Shown here: one piece after another, positions 33,058 to 43,165 of the stretch
How positions within the stretch are numbered: position 1 is the stretch's first letter
How the letters are laid out: the number at the start of each line of letters is the position of its first letter
NCBI GenBank assembly: GCA_046329195.1
Contig: JAXLVB010000003.1
Span: 682,001 to 746,000 of the forward strand
Direction of reading: 5' to 3'
Origin: JAXLVB01 sp046329195
GTDB lineage: Bacteria > Bacteroidota > Bacteroidia > Cytophagales > Spirosomataceae
DNA: 64,000 bases
Program-made: the position numbers and the translations under genes
The notes under the pieces: generated by a model
What the model was told of the DNA's origin: nothing
Database searches by the model: none
Seen by the model: only the letters and a program-made list of their open reading frames with translations

Positions 33058-33774
33058 ATGAAAAAAGTAATTTATTTCTTCGCTTTGCTCTGGGTAGCCA
33101 GTAGTTTACAATCTTGTGTGTTTCTCCTCCGTGATGAGTACCTACCCGCCCAAGGTACTATTGAGCAAACCTACAACTTTGGTGGTTTCGACCGCCTCGA
33201 AATGGGTAGTGCATTTGACATTCGGGTGGTGCAAGGGCGTGATTTTCAAGTAAAGGTAAAAGGAGACAAGTCAGACGTGGACGACCTTATGGTAACGGTT
33301 CGTGGCGGTGAGTTGCAGATTTATTACCGTACCAGCCGTTCACGTCGCTACCCTATGTATGTAGATGTGGTCATGCCTACGCTAGCGGGCGTTGATTTTT
33401 CGGGCGCCAGTACTTCTACCGTAGATGGATTCAGCAACCTCCAAGAAGTAGATATTTTGCTCAGCGGGGCCTCTCGCTCTACGGTCAACATTGGCTCCAA
33501 ATACCTCAACATTGACCTTTCGGGAGCTTCTACACTCGACCTTTCGGGCAATTCGTTTCGTACCGATAGCCAGTTGTCGGGTGCTTCGCTGCTCAATGCC
33601 TTTAACCACAACTCCGAAGAAGCCTATATAAATGCTTCGGGGGCCAGTAGAGCCCGCCTCAGTGTAAGCAAGTTGCTAAAAGGCTCGGCCAGTGGCGCCA
33701 GCAATATTCGTTATCGGGGCAATCCGCAGGTAAGTGTAGGAACTTCGGGTGGAAGTGTGGTCGAACGAGACTAA
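33058..33774 (+). CDS. Head GIN domain lipoprotein (DUF2807)
   Basis: A 238-aa protein from ATG 33058, with lipobox LQSC at about residue 20; the longer frame (33022) adds residues that do not form a signal. The DUF2807/GIN domain forms a right-handed beta-helix, seen as repeated blocks: FDIRVVQGRDFQVKVKG, then SGAST, LSGAS and ASGAS ladders at roughly 20-residue spacing. These proteins are common in the Bacteroidota envelope, function unknown. A hairpin with T-run follows the stop. Confidence 0.87.
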   Translation: MKKVIYFFALLWVASSLQSCVFLLRDEYLPAQGTIEQTYNFGGFDRLEMGSAFDIRVVQGRDFQVKVKGDKSDVDDLMVTVRGGELQIYYRTSRSRRYPMYVDVVMPTLAGVDFSGASTSTVDGFSNLQEVDILLSGASRSTVNIGSKYLNIDLSGASTLDLSGNSFRTDSQLSGASLLNAFNHNSEEAYINASGASRARLSVSKLLKGSASGASNIRYRGNPQVSVGTSGGSVVERD

Positions 33775-33783
33775 TCTCTTGAA

Positions 33784-33817
33784 AATCCCTATCTTTACAG
33801 GGATTCTTCATCTTTTT
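33784..33817 (+). terminator. Probable terminator of the GIN protein gene
   Basis: AATCCCT-N8-AGGGATT then CTTCATCTTTTT. The stem is only 7 bp and the T-run is separated by a few bases. Confidence 0.5.
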
Positions 33818-33822
33818 ACCGT

Positions 33823-35874
33823 ATGCGTTACCTCTTTGTTGCTTATTTATGGGCTGCCTGTGTTGGCGCCTTTGCCCAAATCAACCCTGATGCCATCCAG
33901 ATTGCCCGTGACCGCTGGGGTGTTCCTCATATTTTTGCCAAAACCGACCCCGAAGTGGCCTATGGCTTAGCTTGGGCACATGCTGAAGACGATTTTGGCA
34001 CCATGCAGCTTACCATTTTGGCAGGTAAACAGATGTTGGGGCGGCATTTGGGCAAAGATGGCGCTGCCATAGACTACGTGGTGGCCTTAATCAGGGCCAG
34101 AGAATTGGCCGAGGCTCGCTACGAAACCGACCTATCGCCAGACTACAGAGCTTTGCTATCGGGCTATGTAGCTGGCATCAATGCCTATGCGGCGGCTCAC
34201 CCAAAGGAAGTGCTAATCAAAGAAGCCTTTCCCATTACCGAAATCGACGCCACTACGGCAGCGATTCTGTCCATCTCTACATTTTGTGGCTTAGACAATG
34301 CCCTCAAGACGATTTTTGCTGATAAAATGCCCTTGGCGGAGTTCAAATCGGGCGGGTCTAATGCCTTTGCTTTTAATTCTAAGAAAACCAAAGACGGCAA
34401 TGTATATCTCAATATCAACTCGCACCAGCCACTCGAAGGGCCGCAGTCATGGTACGAGGCGCATTTGATGAGTGAGCAGGGCTGGAACTGCCTGGGTGGG
34501 TTGTTTCCGGGTGGAGCCACCATTTTTCATGGCGTAAACGAACACTTAGGCTGGGCACATACCGTGAACTACCACGACAAAATGGACGTGTATCAGTTGG
34601 AGCTTAACCCTGAAAACAAAAACCTGTACCGCTTTGATAATGAGTGGCTTACCCTCGAAGAAAAGGAGGTGACGCTCACCGTAAAAGTAGGCTTTATGGT
34701 GAAAGTAAAACGCAAAATCTGGTGGAGTAAATACGGCCCTACCGTCGTGACCGACAAGGGTATGGCGTTTGCGTTGCGGTATCCTGTTTTGTTTGAAATC
34801 AGGGGAATGGAACAGTGGTATCGAATGAACAAAGCCCGTAATTTCACGGAGTTCAAAAAGGCGCTTGGCATGACGGCCATTCCGGGTTTTAACATTGTAT
34901 ATGCCGACAAATACGACACCATTTTTTACGTGAGCAACGGCAAAATCCCACTCCGAAATCCTGCTTTTGATTGGTTAAAGACCCTACCGGGCAACACTTC
35001 GCAAACCTTGTGGACGAGCTTTCACCCCTTCCAAGACCTGCCCCAATTGCTGAATCCGTCATCGGGGTATGTGTTTAATACCAATCATACGCCCTTCAAT
35101 GCCAGTGCGGCCAACGATAATCTTAACCCCGAACAGTTTGACAAAACGATGGGCATCGAGCGCTGGGACAACAACCGTAGCAAGCGGTTTATGGAGTTGG
35201 TCGGTACGTATGACAAGCTGAGTTACGAAGACTTCAAAACCATTAAGTTTGACCAAAAATTGCCCAGTGCTTTAGCCTATTTTAACGACCCCGCTGAGCT
35301 ATTTCGGCTGAATCCAGCTTCGTATCCTGACATTGAAGACGTGATTAAGAAAATACAAACTTGGGACAAACGAGCCAACGCCGACAACCCAAATGCCGCC
35401 GTTTTCTTGTTGTTTTATCAAGTTATCAAGGATCGAAACCAGCGCTTAGACTTAGGCAATCATGCCTTAACCACCGACGAATGTGTAGAAGCCTTGCGGT
35501 CGGTGAAGGAGCATTTATTGAAGCATTTCAAGACAGTTGATATTACACTGGGCGATTTGCAGAAATTGGTTCGTGGCGATAAGGAACTCCCCATGTCGGG
35601 TATTCCAGATGTGTTGGCGGCCATGGCCTCCGACAATCATAAAAATGGCAAACTCAAAGCCACAGCAGGGGAATCGTACATTGAGTTGGTCAAATTCACT
35701 AAAAACGGCCTGCCCGAAATCGAGTCTATTAGCCCTTACGGCGCTTCTAACCACCCCGAAAGCCCTCATTACGCCGACCAAATGGAGTTGTTTACCCAGA
35801 AAAAAACTAAAAAAATGTCCTTAGACAAACAAACCGTGTTGAAAGAGGCCGAACGAGTCTATGCACCAAAGTAA
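33823..35874 (+). CDS. Penicillin acylase family (S45) amidohydrolase
   Basis: A 683-aa secreted protein. The signal peptide (1-18) is followed by the A chain (IARDRWGVPHIFAKTDPEV is the conserved opening), and the autoprocessing site G178-Ser179 in SGGSNAFAFNSKK, where Ser179 would be the catalytic N-terminal nucleophile of the B chain. GWAHTVNYHDKMDVYQLEL is also typical. Members hydrolyse beta-lactam side chains, acyl-homoserine lactones or other amides; the true substrate is unknown. The gene begins 48 nt after the GIN protein gene. Confidence 0.9.
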   Translation: MRYLFVAYLWAACVGAFAQINPDAIQIARDRWGVPHIFAKTDPEVAYGLAWAHAEDDFGTMQLTILAGKQMLGRHLGKDGAAIDYVVALIRARELAEARYETDLSPDYRALLSGYVAGINAYAAAHPKEVLIKEAFPITEIDATTAAILSISTFCGLDNALKTIFADKMPLAEFKSGGSNAFAFNSKKTKDGNVYLNINSHQPLEGPQSWYEAHLMSEQGWNCLGGLFPGGATIFHGVNEHLGWAHTVNYHDKMDVYQLELNPENKNLYRFDNEWLTLEEKEVTLTVKVGFMVKVKRKIWWSKYGPTVVTDKGMAFALRYPVLFEIRGMEQWYRMNKARNFTEFKKALGMTAIPGFNIVYADKYDTIFYVSNGKIPLRNPAFDWLKTLPGNTSQTLWTSFHPFQDLPQLLNPSSGYVFNTNHTPFNASAANDNLNPEQFDKTMGIERWDNNRSKRFMELVGTYDKLSYEDFKTIKFDQKLPSALAYFNDPAELFRLNPASYPDIEDVIKKIQTWDKRANADNPNAAVFLLFYQVIKDRNQRLDLGNHALTTDECVEALRSVKEHLLKHFKTVDITLGDLQKLVRGDKELPMSGIPDVLAAMASDNHKNGKLKATAGESYIELVKFTKNGLPEIESISPYGASNHPESPHYADQMELFTQKKTKKMSLDKQTVLKEAERVYAPK

Positions 35875-35887
35875 ATGGCTGACTTTT

Positions 35888-36019
35888 TTACTTAAAAAAC
35901 AACGATAAAGGCCAAAACAGTACCTTATTGATGGCCTTAGCCCAATTGGGTTCGGTGTTTTGCATTTCTTTGCCAAGATACCAGCAAAGAATAAAGACAA
36001 GAATTAGGAGGAGAAGCAT
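35888..36019 (-). CDS. Small membrane protein (43 aa) downstream of recG
   Basis: A short frame that is easily missed: ATG 36019 to TAA at 35888. The peptide starts with a membrane helix (MLLLLILVFILCWYLGKE), has a polar middle (MQNTEPNWAKAINK) and ends VLFWPLSLFFK. The composition (one helix, then a positively charged amphipathic end with tryptophans) is protein-like, not random. It lies 104 nt after recG on the same strand, with TAACTTTA, one mismatch from a -7 box, upstream. No homologue known to me. Confidence 0.5.
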   Translation of the reverse strand: MLLLLILVFILCWYLGKEMQNTEPNWAKAINKVLFWPLSLFFK

Positions 36020-36122
36020 GGTACTATACGGTTCAAACAAGTGCCTCAGCGGCTACTTTATGTGATGTTTTGTTCTGAATGATTAAAGTTAGTGCTTTAT
36101 TCTTGGCAGGCCAACAATTGTC

Positions 36123-38225
36123 TTAACTAATCCGTGCCCAGTTGCTTTCGTTGGCTCTGATAGCCTCAATTTGTTGTTTAATAACATGATTTTGAGGCAG
36201 TACCAACTCAGGGTCATCGTCCAGAATGGCCTGCGCCGACGCACGAGCGGCTTTTAAGATTTCGCCGTCTTTGGCCAAATCGGCAATAATCAGATCCACC
36301 AAGCCACTTTGTTGGGTTCCGGCCAAATCGCCCGGGCCACGCAGCTGTAAGTCCACGTCGGCAATCTCAAAACCATTGTTGGTTTTCACCAAGGTGTCAA
36401 TTCGTACTCGTGTTTCACGAGAAAGCTTCACGTCGGTCATCAAGATACAGTAACTCTGCTCGGCTCCTCGGCCTACCCTTCCTCGCAACTGGTGTAACTG
36501 CGCCAACCCAAAGCGCTCGGCGCTTTCGATGACCATCACACTGGCATTTGGCACATTCACGCCTACCTCTATCACCGTTGTAGCCACCATGATTTGGGTT
36601 TCTCGCCGAACAAATCGCTGCATTTCATAGTCTTTGTCGTGGCCTTTCATCTTGCCATGCACAATACTGACCTGACACTCCGGAAAGGCCCGAGTCACAC
36701 TGTCGTAACCATCCATTAAGTCCTTAAAATCAAGCTTTTCAGACTCTTCAATCAGCGGATATACTACATAAATCTGCCGCCCTTTTCGGATTTCGTCTCG
36801 CATAAAACCAAATACCGTAAGGCGGTGACTGTCGTAGCGATGCACCGTTTTGATTGGTTTTCGACCAGCAGGAAGTTCATCAATAATCGAAACGTCCAAG
36901 TCACCATACAGTGTCATGGCCAGTGTTCGGGGAATCGGCGTAGCGGTCATCACCAAAATATGCGGCGAAATATGCTCGTTTTTGGCCCATAATTTGGCTC
37001 GTTGCGCTACACCAAAGCGATGCTGTTCGTCAATGATACAAAAGCCCAAATTTTTGAACTGCACCTTGTCTTCGAGTAGGGCGTGTGTACCTACAATGAT
37101 GTGAAGCGAGCCGTCGAGAAGTCCTTCGTGAATGAGCCTACGTCCTTTGGCACGGGTAGAGCCCGTGAGGCGAGCAATGGAAAGCCCCAGTTTATCCGCA
37201 AATTCTTTGAGGTTTTCGTAATGTTGGTCAGCCAGAATCTCAGTAGGAGCCATTAAGCAAGCCTGAGCGCCGTTATCAATGGCTAAAAGCATACAGATAA
37301 AGGCCACAATGGTTTTGCCACTGCCTACGTCGCCTTGCAGCAGGCGATTCATCTGCTTGCCTGAGCGCAAGTCTTCAAAAATCTCCCGAATCACTTTTTT
37401 CTGGGCGTTGGTCAGTTCAAAAGGCAAGTGGTTTTTATAAAACTCTGATACCAAGGCCGTTTTGTTGAAAACCTGCCCTTCGTACTCTACTTTTCGGAGG
37501 ATTTTCTGCTTAATAAGTCGAAGTTGGTTGTAAAACAACTCCTCGAACTTGAGCCGACGTTTGGCTTGGTGCAGGGCTTGTTCGCTTTGCGGAACGTGGA
37601 TGTTCCACAGCGCCTCCCGCTTCGAAATCAGTCGGTACTTTTGAATCAACGCATCGGGTAGGGTTTCCCGAATGTGCGGATACGCTTGCTCCAACAGCGT
37701 GCGCTGCCACTTGCCAATGGCACGACTGTCAACGTACTTTTTGCGAAGCTTTTCGGTGAGGTTATAAACGGGCTGCCAATAGCCCCCTTTTTCGTTTTCG
37801 GGGCTGAGGATTTCTAACTCAGGATGGCTGATTTGAAACCGCCCTCCAAACTGCGACGGCTTCCCATAAATCACATACTCGCCATCTCGGCGGAGATTCT
37901 TTTCGAGCCAACTGACCCCCTGAAACCAAACGAGTTCTAATACGCCTGTTCCATCGGTAAATGAGGCTACGAGGCGTTCTTTAGGCCCTTCGCCGATACG
38001 TTCAAAATTCCGCAATCGCCCCTTAACTTGGGCGGCTTCCATCTGCTCATTCAGCTCTGAAATGGAGTAAAAACGAGTACGGTCTTCGTAACGAAACGGA
38101 TAGTGCTGCAACAAATCACCGAAGTTAAAAATACCCAATTCGGTGTTGAGCAGCGCCCCACGCTGAGGACCTACACCCTTTAAAAATTCAATTTTTGTAT
38201 CAAAAAAGCCTGATTTTTCGTTCAT
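36123..38225 (-). CDS. recG: ATP-dependent DNA helicase RecG
   Basis: A 700-aa branch-migrating helicase of fork reversal and recombination. The wedge domain occupies about 1-160 (GVGPQRGALLNTELG; PFRYEDRTR); the helicase core shows Walker A in LLQGDVGSGKTIVA, the DEQH box in IIDEQHRFGVAQ, MTATPIPRTLAMTLYGD, and QLHQLRGRVGRG for motif VI. Full length. The -7 box TACCTTTG (38237-38244) is 11 nt before the ATG. A small membrane protein gene follows. Confidence 0.96.
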   Translation of the reverse strand: MNEKSGFFDTKIEFLKGVGPQRGALLNTELGIFNFGDLLQHYPFRYEDRTRFYSISELNEQMEAAQVKGRLRNFERIGEGPKERLVASFTDGTGVLELVWFQGVSWLEKNLRRDGEYVIYGKPSQFGGRFQISHPELEILSPENEKGGYWQPVYNLTEKLRKKYVDSRAIGKWQRTLLEQAYPHIRETLPDALIQKYRLISKREALWNIHVPQSEQALHQAKRRLKFEELFYNQLRLIKQKILRKVEYEGQVFNKTALVSEFYKNHLPFELTNAQKKVIREIFEDLRSGKQMNRLLQGDVGSGKTIVAFICMLLAIDNGAQACLMAPTEILADQHYENLKEFADKLGLSIARLTGSTRAKGRRLIHEGLLDGSLHIIVGTHALLEDKVQFKNLGFCIIDEQHRFGVAQRAKLWAKNEHISPHILVMTATPIPRTLAMTLYGDLDVSIIDELPAGRKPIKTVHRYDSHRLTVFGFMRDEIRKGRQIYVVYPLIEESEKLDFKDLMDGYDSVTRAFPECQVSIVHGKMKGHDKDYEMQRFVRRETQIMVATTVIEVGVNVPNASVMVIESAERFGLAQLHQLRGRVGRGAEQSYCILMTDVKLSRETRVRIDTLVKTNNGFEIADVDLQLRGPGDLAGTQQSGLVDLIIADLAKDGEILKAARASAQAILDDDPELVLPQNHVIKQQIEAIRANESNWARIS

Positions 38226-38236
38226 AAGTAATCAAG

Positions 38237-38244
38237 CAAAGGTA
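38237..38244 (-). promoter_or_regulatory. -7 box of recG
   Basis: TACCTTTG on the minus strand, exact TAnnTTTG, 11 nt upstream of the ATG; predicts a leader of only a few nucleotides. Confidence 0.45.
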
Positions 38245-38344
38245 CACAAAATTTAGGTAGTAGAAAACAAGCCTTTTAACTTATTAACATACTCATTTTC
38301 AATCCATTACACAAATTCCTTCGTCAATCTATACGGAATAAAGC

Positions 38345-38384
38345 TTGCCTTAGTTACACTACGGGTGAGACACAGGCAACAGCG
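38345..38384. repeat. Decayed REP-like element
   Basis: TTGCCT...GTGAGACACAGGCAACAGCG shares the 5' flank GCCTTAGT and most of the core of the copy at 31310-31343, with several substitutions. Confidence 0.45.
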
Positions 38385-38444
38385 ACCGTTCTCAATCAAG
38401 GTCAAAGTAAACACAAATTAGCGTCTAACGAAACACCCTTACCC

Positions 38445-39149
38445 ATGAAAACCACCTTCTCGCTCCAACTGACTCTTCTGGCAGGGCTGCTGAGCTTCTC
38501 TACCTCTTGGGCGCAAGACGTAAAACCTATCGTTCCTCGTAAACATTTTACTTTTTATCTTACACCCGTTGGTTTTCAGATTACAGACATTCAGCAAATG
38601 AACAATCTGCTTACTACCAATGGTTATGTGCCACTTACCAATACACATTATTTGCTAGGGGCTGGGTTTGTGTTTCGATACCCCAACCGGGCGCTCATGA
38701 TTTGTGATTTTAACTTTGGTAATGTTCCTAACACCCGCTTCGGGCAAAAAACCAACGCAAATCTCTATGGCCTTTGTATTGGGTTTGGCTACGAAGTCAT
38801 CAAAAACAAGCGAGTCAGTTCGTTTCCGTATGCTGGCTTTGGTAGTAGTAGCCTACATGTGAATGCCAGTAAAAACGATATTTCAGCCAATCAGTTCAAC
38901 AATTACCTCAGCGCCGACCCCGACGGCATTTTGTTTCGGGCTTTTGCTGCTAACGTAAAAATCGGCTGGCAATTTGACTATTCTTTGCCTTTGCCCAAAA
39001 CCGATGGCAAGAAAATTGCGGTAGCTCTCAATGTAGGGTACAGCCTTCCGATTAGTACTCGTTGGGCACAGCGCAACGGCCAGCCTTTAGAAAACGTCCC
39101 CGATGTGAATGTGGGTGGCTTTTACAGTAAGTTTATGATTGGACTATAA
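38445..39149 (+). CDS. Outer membrane beta-barrel protein
   Basis: A 234-aa protein with a signal peptide (LTLLAGLLSFSTSWAQ). The mature part alternates polar and aromatic/hydrophobic residues in amphipathic strands (NRALMICDFNFGNV, ANLYGLCIGFGYEV, PYAGFGSSSLHV) and ends KFMIGL, as expected of an outer membrane barrel of 8-10 strands. The specific family is not recognised. Divergent from recG. Confidence 0.75.
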   Translation: MKTTFSLQLTLLAGLLSFSTSWAQDVKPIVPRKHFTFYLTPVGFQITDIQQMNNLLTTNGYVPLTNTHYLLGAGFVFRYPNRALMICDFNFGNVPNTRFGQKTNANLYGLCIGFGYEVIKNKRVSSFPYAGFGSSSLHVNASKNDISANQFNNYLSADPDGILFRAFAANVKIGWQFDYSLPLPKTDGKKIAVALNVGYSLPISTRWAQRNGQPLENVPDVNVGGFYSKFMIGL

Positions 39150-39390
39150 CGCTAACAAAAGAATAGGTTGGAGAAATGAATGGTTCAAAAAATCAAAAAT
39201 ATGTTCAGTTACCAAGAATCCTACGTCACAGCCAACCATTTTACGGCTTTTTGAGTCTATTAGTTAGAAGCATTTATCGGCTCAATCTACACATTTGTAT
39301 GCACTTCTAACAAGAACATGATGCACAATAATGTAAAAATTTGTATTTTTAGATGCTAAACAGGTGTGAAGTATTTTGCGGGTGGAGACT

Positions 39391-41808
39391 ATGAAAAAAT
39401 ATTTTATTGCTTTTTTGCTATTTTGGTTCTCAGGTTCTGCCACGTGGGCCTCACATATTTTTGGAGGTGACTTTGAAATGACCTTTATGAGCGTAGGGCG
39501 TTACAACCTACGTCTCAATTTGTTTATTGACGACATCGGTGCCTCGCAAGGAGCCAAAGACCGCCTGAAAGACTACGTGACAGTAAGTATTTTCCGAAAA
39601 AGGGACAATGTCCGGATGGAAAGTTTTCGTCTGTATCCTGAGCCACAGACTTTCATAACGTATTCTAACTCAGCATGTGCCCCTTCTAACACGGTTCGGA
39701 CGGCTAAGTATAGCTTTAGCTCCGAAGTTGCCCTCAACCCCAGTACTTACACCGACCAAGGCGGCTATTATGTGGCTTGGCAAGACTGCTGCCGCAATTA
39801 TGTGACAGTCAACATTGTAAGTTCTACCAGTAGCTCTACGGGGATGACTTTTTATCTTGAATTTCCGGCTCTGAAAGACGCCCAAGGCAATTCGTTTACC
39901 AATTCGTCGCCAGTATTTAGTTTTCCAAATGGAGAGTTGATTTGTGCTAATACCCCTTTTTCGTTCTCGTTTAGTGCTTCTGACGCCGACGGCGACCGCC
40001 TCGAATACGCCTTGGTTACTCCTTACACCAGCAGTTCTGGCAGCCAGGCAGTGAAAGACACGCCCCCTTCGGCCAAACCTACGGGCAGTGCAGAGTATCC
40101 TTATGTGCGATGGCAATCAGGATATGACCTCACCAATGTGATTCCAGGGAATCCTCCCCTTCGTATTGACCCCAACACAGGTGATTTGACCGTAAATGCC
40201 AGCCAAGTAGGTAATGTGTTTGCTTTGGCTGTAGAAGTTCGAGAATACCGTAATGGTCAATTGCTTGGCCTCACACGTCGAGACTATCAGTTTACAGTCA
40301 TTGCATGTGCCCCCCCTCCACCCAAGCCCGATATTTACAAACAAGGGACGCCTGCGGCGAAACGTTCGACCACCAAGACCATCAACGTTTGCCAAGAAGG
40401 ATACACCATTTTAGAGACACAATACGACCCTGCCTACAACTATCAATGGCAAAGAGACGGTAAAAACATTGCTAATTCTAACCAAAATACCATTAAAGTA
40501 TCGGATGGAGGGATTTATACAGTAGTGATTAGCAACAATCAGCAGTGTAGCAAAGACAGCCCATCCGACGAAATTACGGTGAATGTATTGCCCGGCGACA
40601 AAGTTGACGTGACGTCTAGTGTACCGTTTCCGACTTGTGCCGATAAAGTAGTGACCTTAGATGTAACCAACCTGTCGCATCTTTCTTACCAATGGTTCAA
40701 AAATGGAGATTCGCTTCGAGGCGAAACCAAAACTAAACTTATTGTAAAAGATAGTGGGAAATACAAAGCTGTAGCTATTAGTAAAAAAGACAGTTGTATC
40801 TACGAACCAGAGAAAGACGTTATCATTAACCAATTGCCCGAATCGGTAATTACGAACGCAAAAGGACTAACCACCATTTGTGATAACGACACGCTTCCGC
40901 TCAAAGGAAGTACAGGTACTGGCTATGTGTATGAGTGGCGACGCAACGGTGTGGCTATTCCACAAGCAACGTCATCTACCTTTACGCCCAAGCAATCGGG
41001 TGACTATTCGCTCTACATTACGGATGACAACAAGTGTACAAAGCTATCTTCGACCCTCAAAATCAACGTCAACCCCACACCTGTAGTGGCTTTAGATAGT
41101 ATAAAACCGTTTTGTGGCTCTCAGACAGCCCGCATTACGCTCAACGGAACGCCTCTTGGGGGTAAATACACGGGGCAGGGTATTGTGAATGCCACTCAAT
41201 TTGACCCAGTGATTGCAGGATTTGGGCGACACCAAATTACGTATGCTGTCACTAACTCGTTTCAGTGTACTGCCAAGGTAGCTCGCTGGATTGCGGTTGA
41301 CCCTGCTCCACGGGTAAGCTTGGGGGGTGATTTAACCATTACCCGTGGCGACACCGTCACCTTAAACCCACAAGTGGCTACAGGGGCCAATGCTACCTAC
41401 CAATGGTCGCCTCCGGGTGGGCTAAGTAGTGCGATTGTGAAAAACCCAATAGCTTCGCCCCTCAATACCACCACGTATTTTCTGCAAGCTACTCTTCCAA
41501 ACGGCTGCATTGCCAAAGACGACATCATCATTAATGTGCTTCCTTCTCTGAGCATCCCTACGGGCATTACCCCTAACGGCGACGGCGTTAACGACCGATG
41601 GGAAATAGACGGAATTATCGAAATGCCTAACTGTGAGGTCGAAATCTTCAACCGCTGGGGCGAAAAAATATTTGGTTCCATAGGGTACAATACGCCCTTT
41701 GATGGCACCGTTAATGGTCAGAACCTCCCTGTTGCTACGTACTACTACATCATAAAGCCAAATAACGGCGGTAGCACTCGCAAAGGGTATTTGACGATTA
41801 TCCGCTAA
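39391..41808 (+). CDS. Large surface protein with Ig-like domains and T9SS type B sorting domain
   Basis: An 805-aa protein from ATG 39391 (MKKYFIAFLLFWFSGSATWA). The N-terminal domain SHIFGGDFEMTFMSVGRYN (22-300) is a Bacteroidota adhesin-type module; several Ig-like/PKD-like domains follow (about 330-690; e.g. YNYQWQRDGKNIANSNQ, YEWRRNGVAIPQATS), each with cysteine pairs. The C-terminus from PTGITPNGDGVNDRWE to the end is a CHU_C-type (TIGR04131) type IX secretion sorting domain. It is exported through the type IX system and kept at the cell surface. One nucleotide separates it from the OmpA gene. Confidence 0.9.
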   Translation: MKKYFIAFLLFWFSGSATWASHIFGGDFEMTFMSVGRYNLRLNLFIDDIGASQGAKDRLKDYVTVSIFRKRDNVRMESFRLYPEPQTFITYSNSACAPSNTVRTAKYSFSSEVALNPSTYTDQGGYYVAWQDCCRNYVTVNIVSSTSSSTGMTFYLEFPALKDAQGNSFTNSSPVFSFPNGELICANTPFSFSFSASDADGDRLEYALVTPYTSSSGSQAVKDTPPSAKPTGSAEYPYVRWQSGYDLTNVIPGNPPLRIDPNTGDLTVNASQVGNVFALAVEVREYRNGQLLGLTRRDYQFTVIACAPPPPKPDIYKQGTPAAKRSTTKTINVCQEGYTILETQYDPAYNYQWQRDGKNIANSNQNTIKVSDGGIYTVVISNNQQCSKDSPSDEITVNVLPGDKVDVTSSVPFPTCADKVVTLDVTNLSHLSYQWFKNGDSLRGETKTKLIVKDSGKYKAVAISKKDSCIYEPEKDVIINQLPESVITNAKGLTTICDNDTLPLKGSTGTGYVYEWRRNGVAIPQATSSTFTPKQSGDYSLYITDDNKCTKLSSTLKINVNPTPVVALDSIKPFCGSQTARITLNGTPLGGKYTGQGIVNATQFDPVIAGFGRHQITYAVTNSFQCTAKVARWIAVDPAPRVSLGGDLTITRGDTVTLNPQVATGANATYQWSPPGGLSSAIVKNPIASPLNTTTYFLQATLPNGCIAKDDIIINVLPSLSIPTGITPNGDGVNDRWEIDGIIEMPNCEVEIFNRWGEKIFGSIGYNTPFDGTVNGQNLPVATYYYIIKPNNGGSTRKGYLTIIR

Positions 41809-41809
41809 C

Positions 41810-43165
41810 ATGCCACTTAGTTGTTGGCGTGCCATCCTATTCAACATTACTTTGCTTCGGTTGCTTTGTATTTCGTATCAACTACTTCTTTTGTCATGCC
41901 TCTTGAGCATGATGGGATTCTCTTCTGTTTTTGCTCAAAAAGCCACCAAGTTGCCAAGCGGTATTAATTCAACTGCCGAAGAGTTAGCACCCGTGTTTTC
42001 GCACGGGGGCGATACGTTATTTTTTGTCCGAAACCAGCATCCCGAAAATATTGGTAATCAAGATATTTGGTTTAGTATTCGGTCAAAAGATGGTAGTTGG
42101 ACAAAAGCCAAGAACATAGGAAGGCCGCTTAACAACGAATCTGAAAATGCCGTTTGTGGCATCAGTCCTGATGGAAAAACGCTGTATTTGAGTAATATTT
42201 ATCGAGGCAAAAAGATGCTTCCGGGGCTATCTACGTCGGTTTTTGAGCAAAAGCATGGCTGGGAAATGCCCCGTAAAGTTCCTATTGATTTGCAACTTAG
42301 CGATGGTTACATCGGGTTTTCGTTTCCTGCCGCTACCGATAGCATCTTGCTGATTTCGATGGATAATGGCGGTAACGAAGACCTGTTTTTTAGTCGAAAA
42401 AATCATTACGGCGAATGGGAAGAACCCATTTCGCTCGGAGAGGCTATCAATACAGATAGTACCGAATTTGCTCCATTTTTGACATCCGATGGGGTCACAC
42501 TCTACTTTGCGAGCACAGGACACGGCGGGCGAGGCAGCAGCGATATCTTCAAAAGTACTCGGCTGGACAGTACATGGCAACACTGGTCTGTGCCTCAAAA
42601 CTTAGGAAAAAACGTCAATTCAAGTGGTTTTGAGGCATACTGGGTAATTCACCCGATCGACAGTACGGCTTATTTTGTGCATAATCCAACTGGTGAAAGT
42701 ACTAGCGATATATGGCAAATTAAGCTGAAAGACGTAGAGGATACGCTACAAGTAGAAACTAAGCCGGCGGTGGCTCTTATGCCGCCCTCTAACACCGAAC
42801 TACGACCTTTACCACCTTTTATGGAACGACTAGCGGGTATTGTCTTGTTCGACTACAAGTCGGCTATGCTTAGTGACACCGCCCAACGCATTGTCACTCA
42901 AATGTTGGAGCAGGTCATCAATTTGCCCAAAGCGCAATTTGTAGTCACGGGCTACGCCGATGCAGTGGGCGAAAGTAACCCCAATTTAAAGCTATCCGAA
43001 CAAAGAGCTATTGCTATTAAAAACTATCTGATGAGCCAAGGTGTCCCAGCCAGCCGAATCACCACACAGGCCCAAGGCGAAACCTATGCTTCGAACGAAC
43101 AAGCCCCTGATAGCATCCGAAAACAAGAGCGTCGAGTCGAAATTGTAGTACGGGAGTTTCGATAA
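41810..43165 (+). CDS. PD40 propeller and OmpA-like peptidoglycan-binding protein
   Basis: A 451-aa protein. After a long signal peptide (core LLLLSCLLSMMGFSSVFAQ) come PD40/WD40-like propeller blades (about 45-290: AGISPDGKTLYLSN-type motifs such as CGISPDGKTLYLSNI and FAPFLTSDGVTLYFAS), then an OmpA domain (about 335-450: LFDYKSAMLSDTAQRIV, VVTGYADAVGESNPNLKLSEQRA) that binds peptidoglycan. Start ATG 41810 lies 1 nt after the T9SS protein stop, so the two are one operon; the protein may be a wall-anchored partner of the surface protein. Confidence 0.88.
   Translation: MPLSCWRAILFNITLLRLLCISYQLLLLSCLLSMMGFSSVFAQKATKLPSGINSTAEELAPVFSHGGDTLFFVRNQHPENIGNQDIWFSIRSKDGSWTKAKNIGRPLNNESENAVCGISPDGKTLYLSNIYRGKKMLPGLSTSVFEQKHGWEMPRKVPIDLQLSDGYIGFSFPAATDSILLISMDNGGNEDLFFSRKNHYGEWEEPISLGEAINTDSTEFAPFLTSDGVTLYFASTGHGGRGSSDIFKSTRLDSTWQHWSVPQNLGKNVNSSGFEAYWVIHPIDSTAYFVHNPTGESTSDIWQIKLKDVEDTLQVETKPAVALMPPSNTELRPLPPFMERLAGIVLFDYKSAMLSDTAQRIVTQMLEQVINLPKAQFVVTGYADAVGESNPNLKLSEQRAIAIKNYLMSQGVPASRITTQAQGETYASNEQAPDSIRKQERRVEIVVREFR

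Noticed and set aside
39175..39309. 44-codon plus-strand frame between the beta-barrel and T9SS protein genes
   Set aside because: No hydrophobic segment, domain or promoter supports it; length is compatible with chance.
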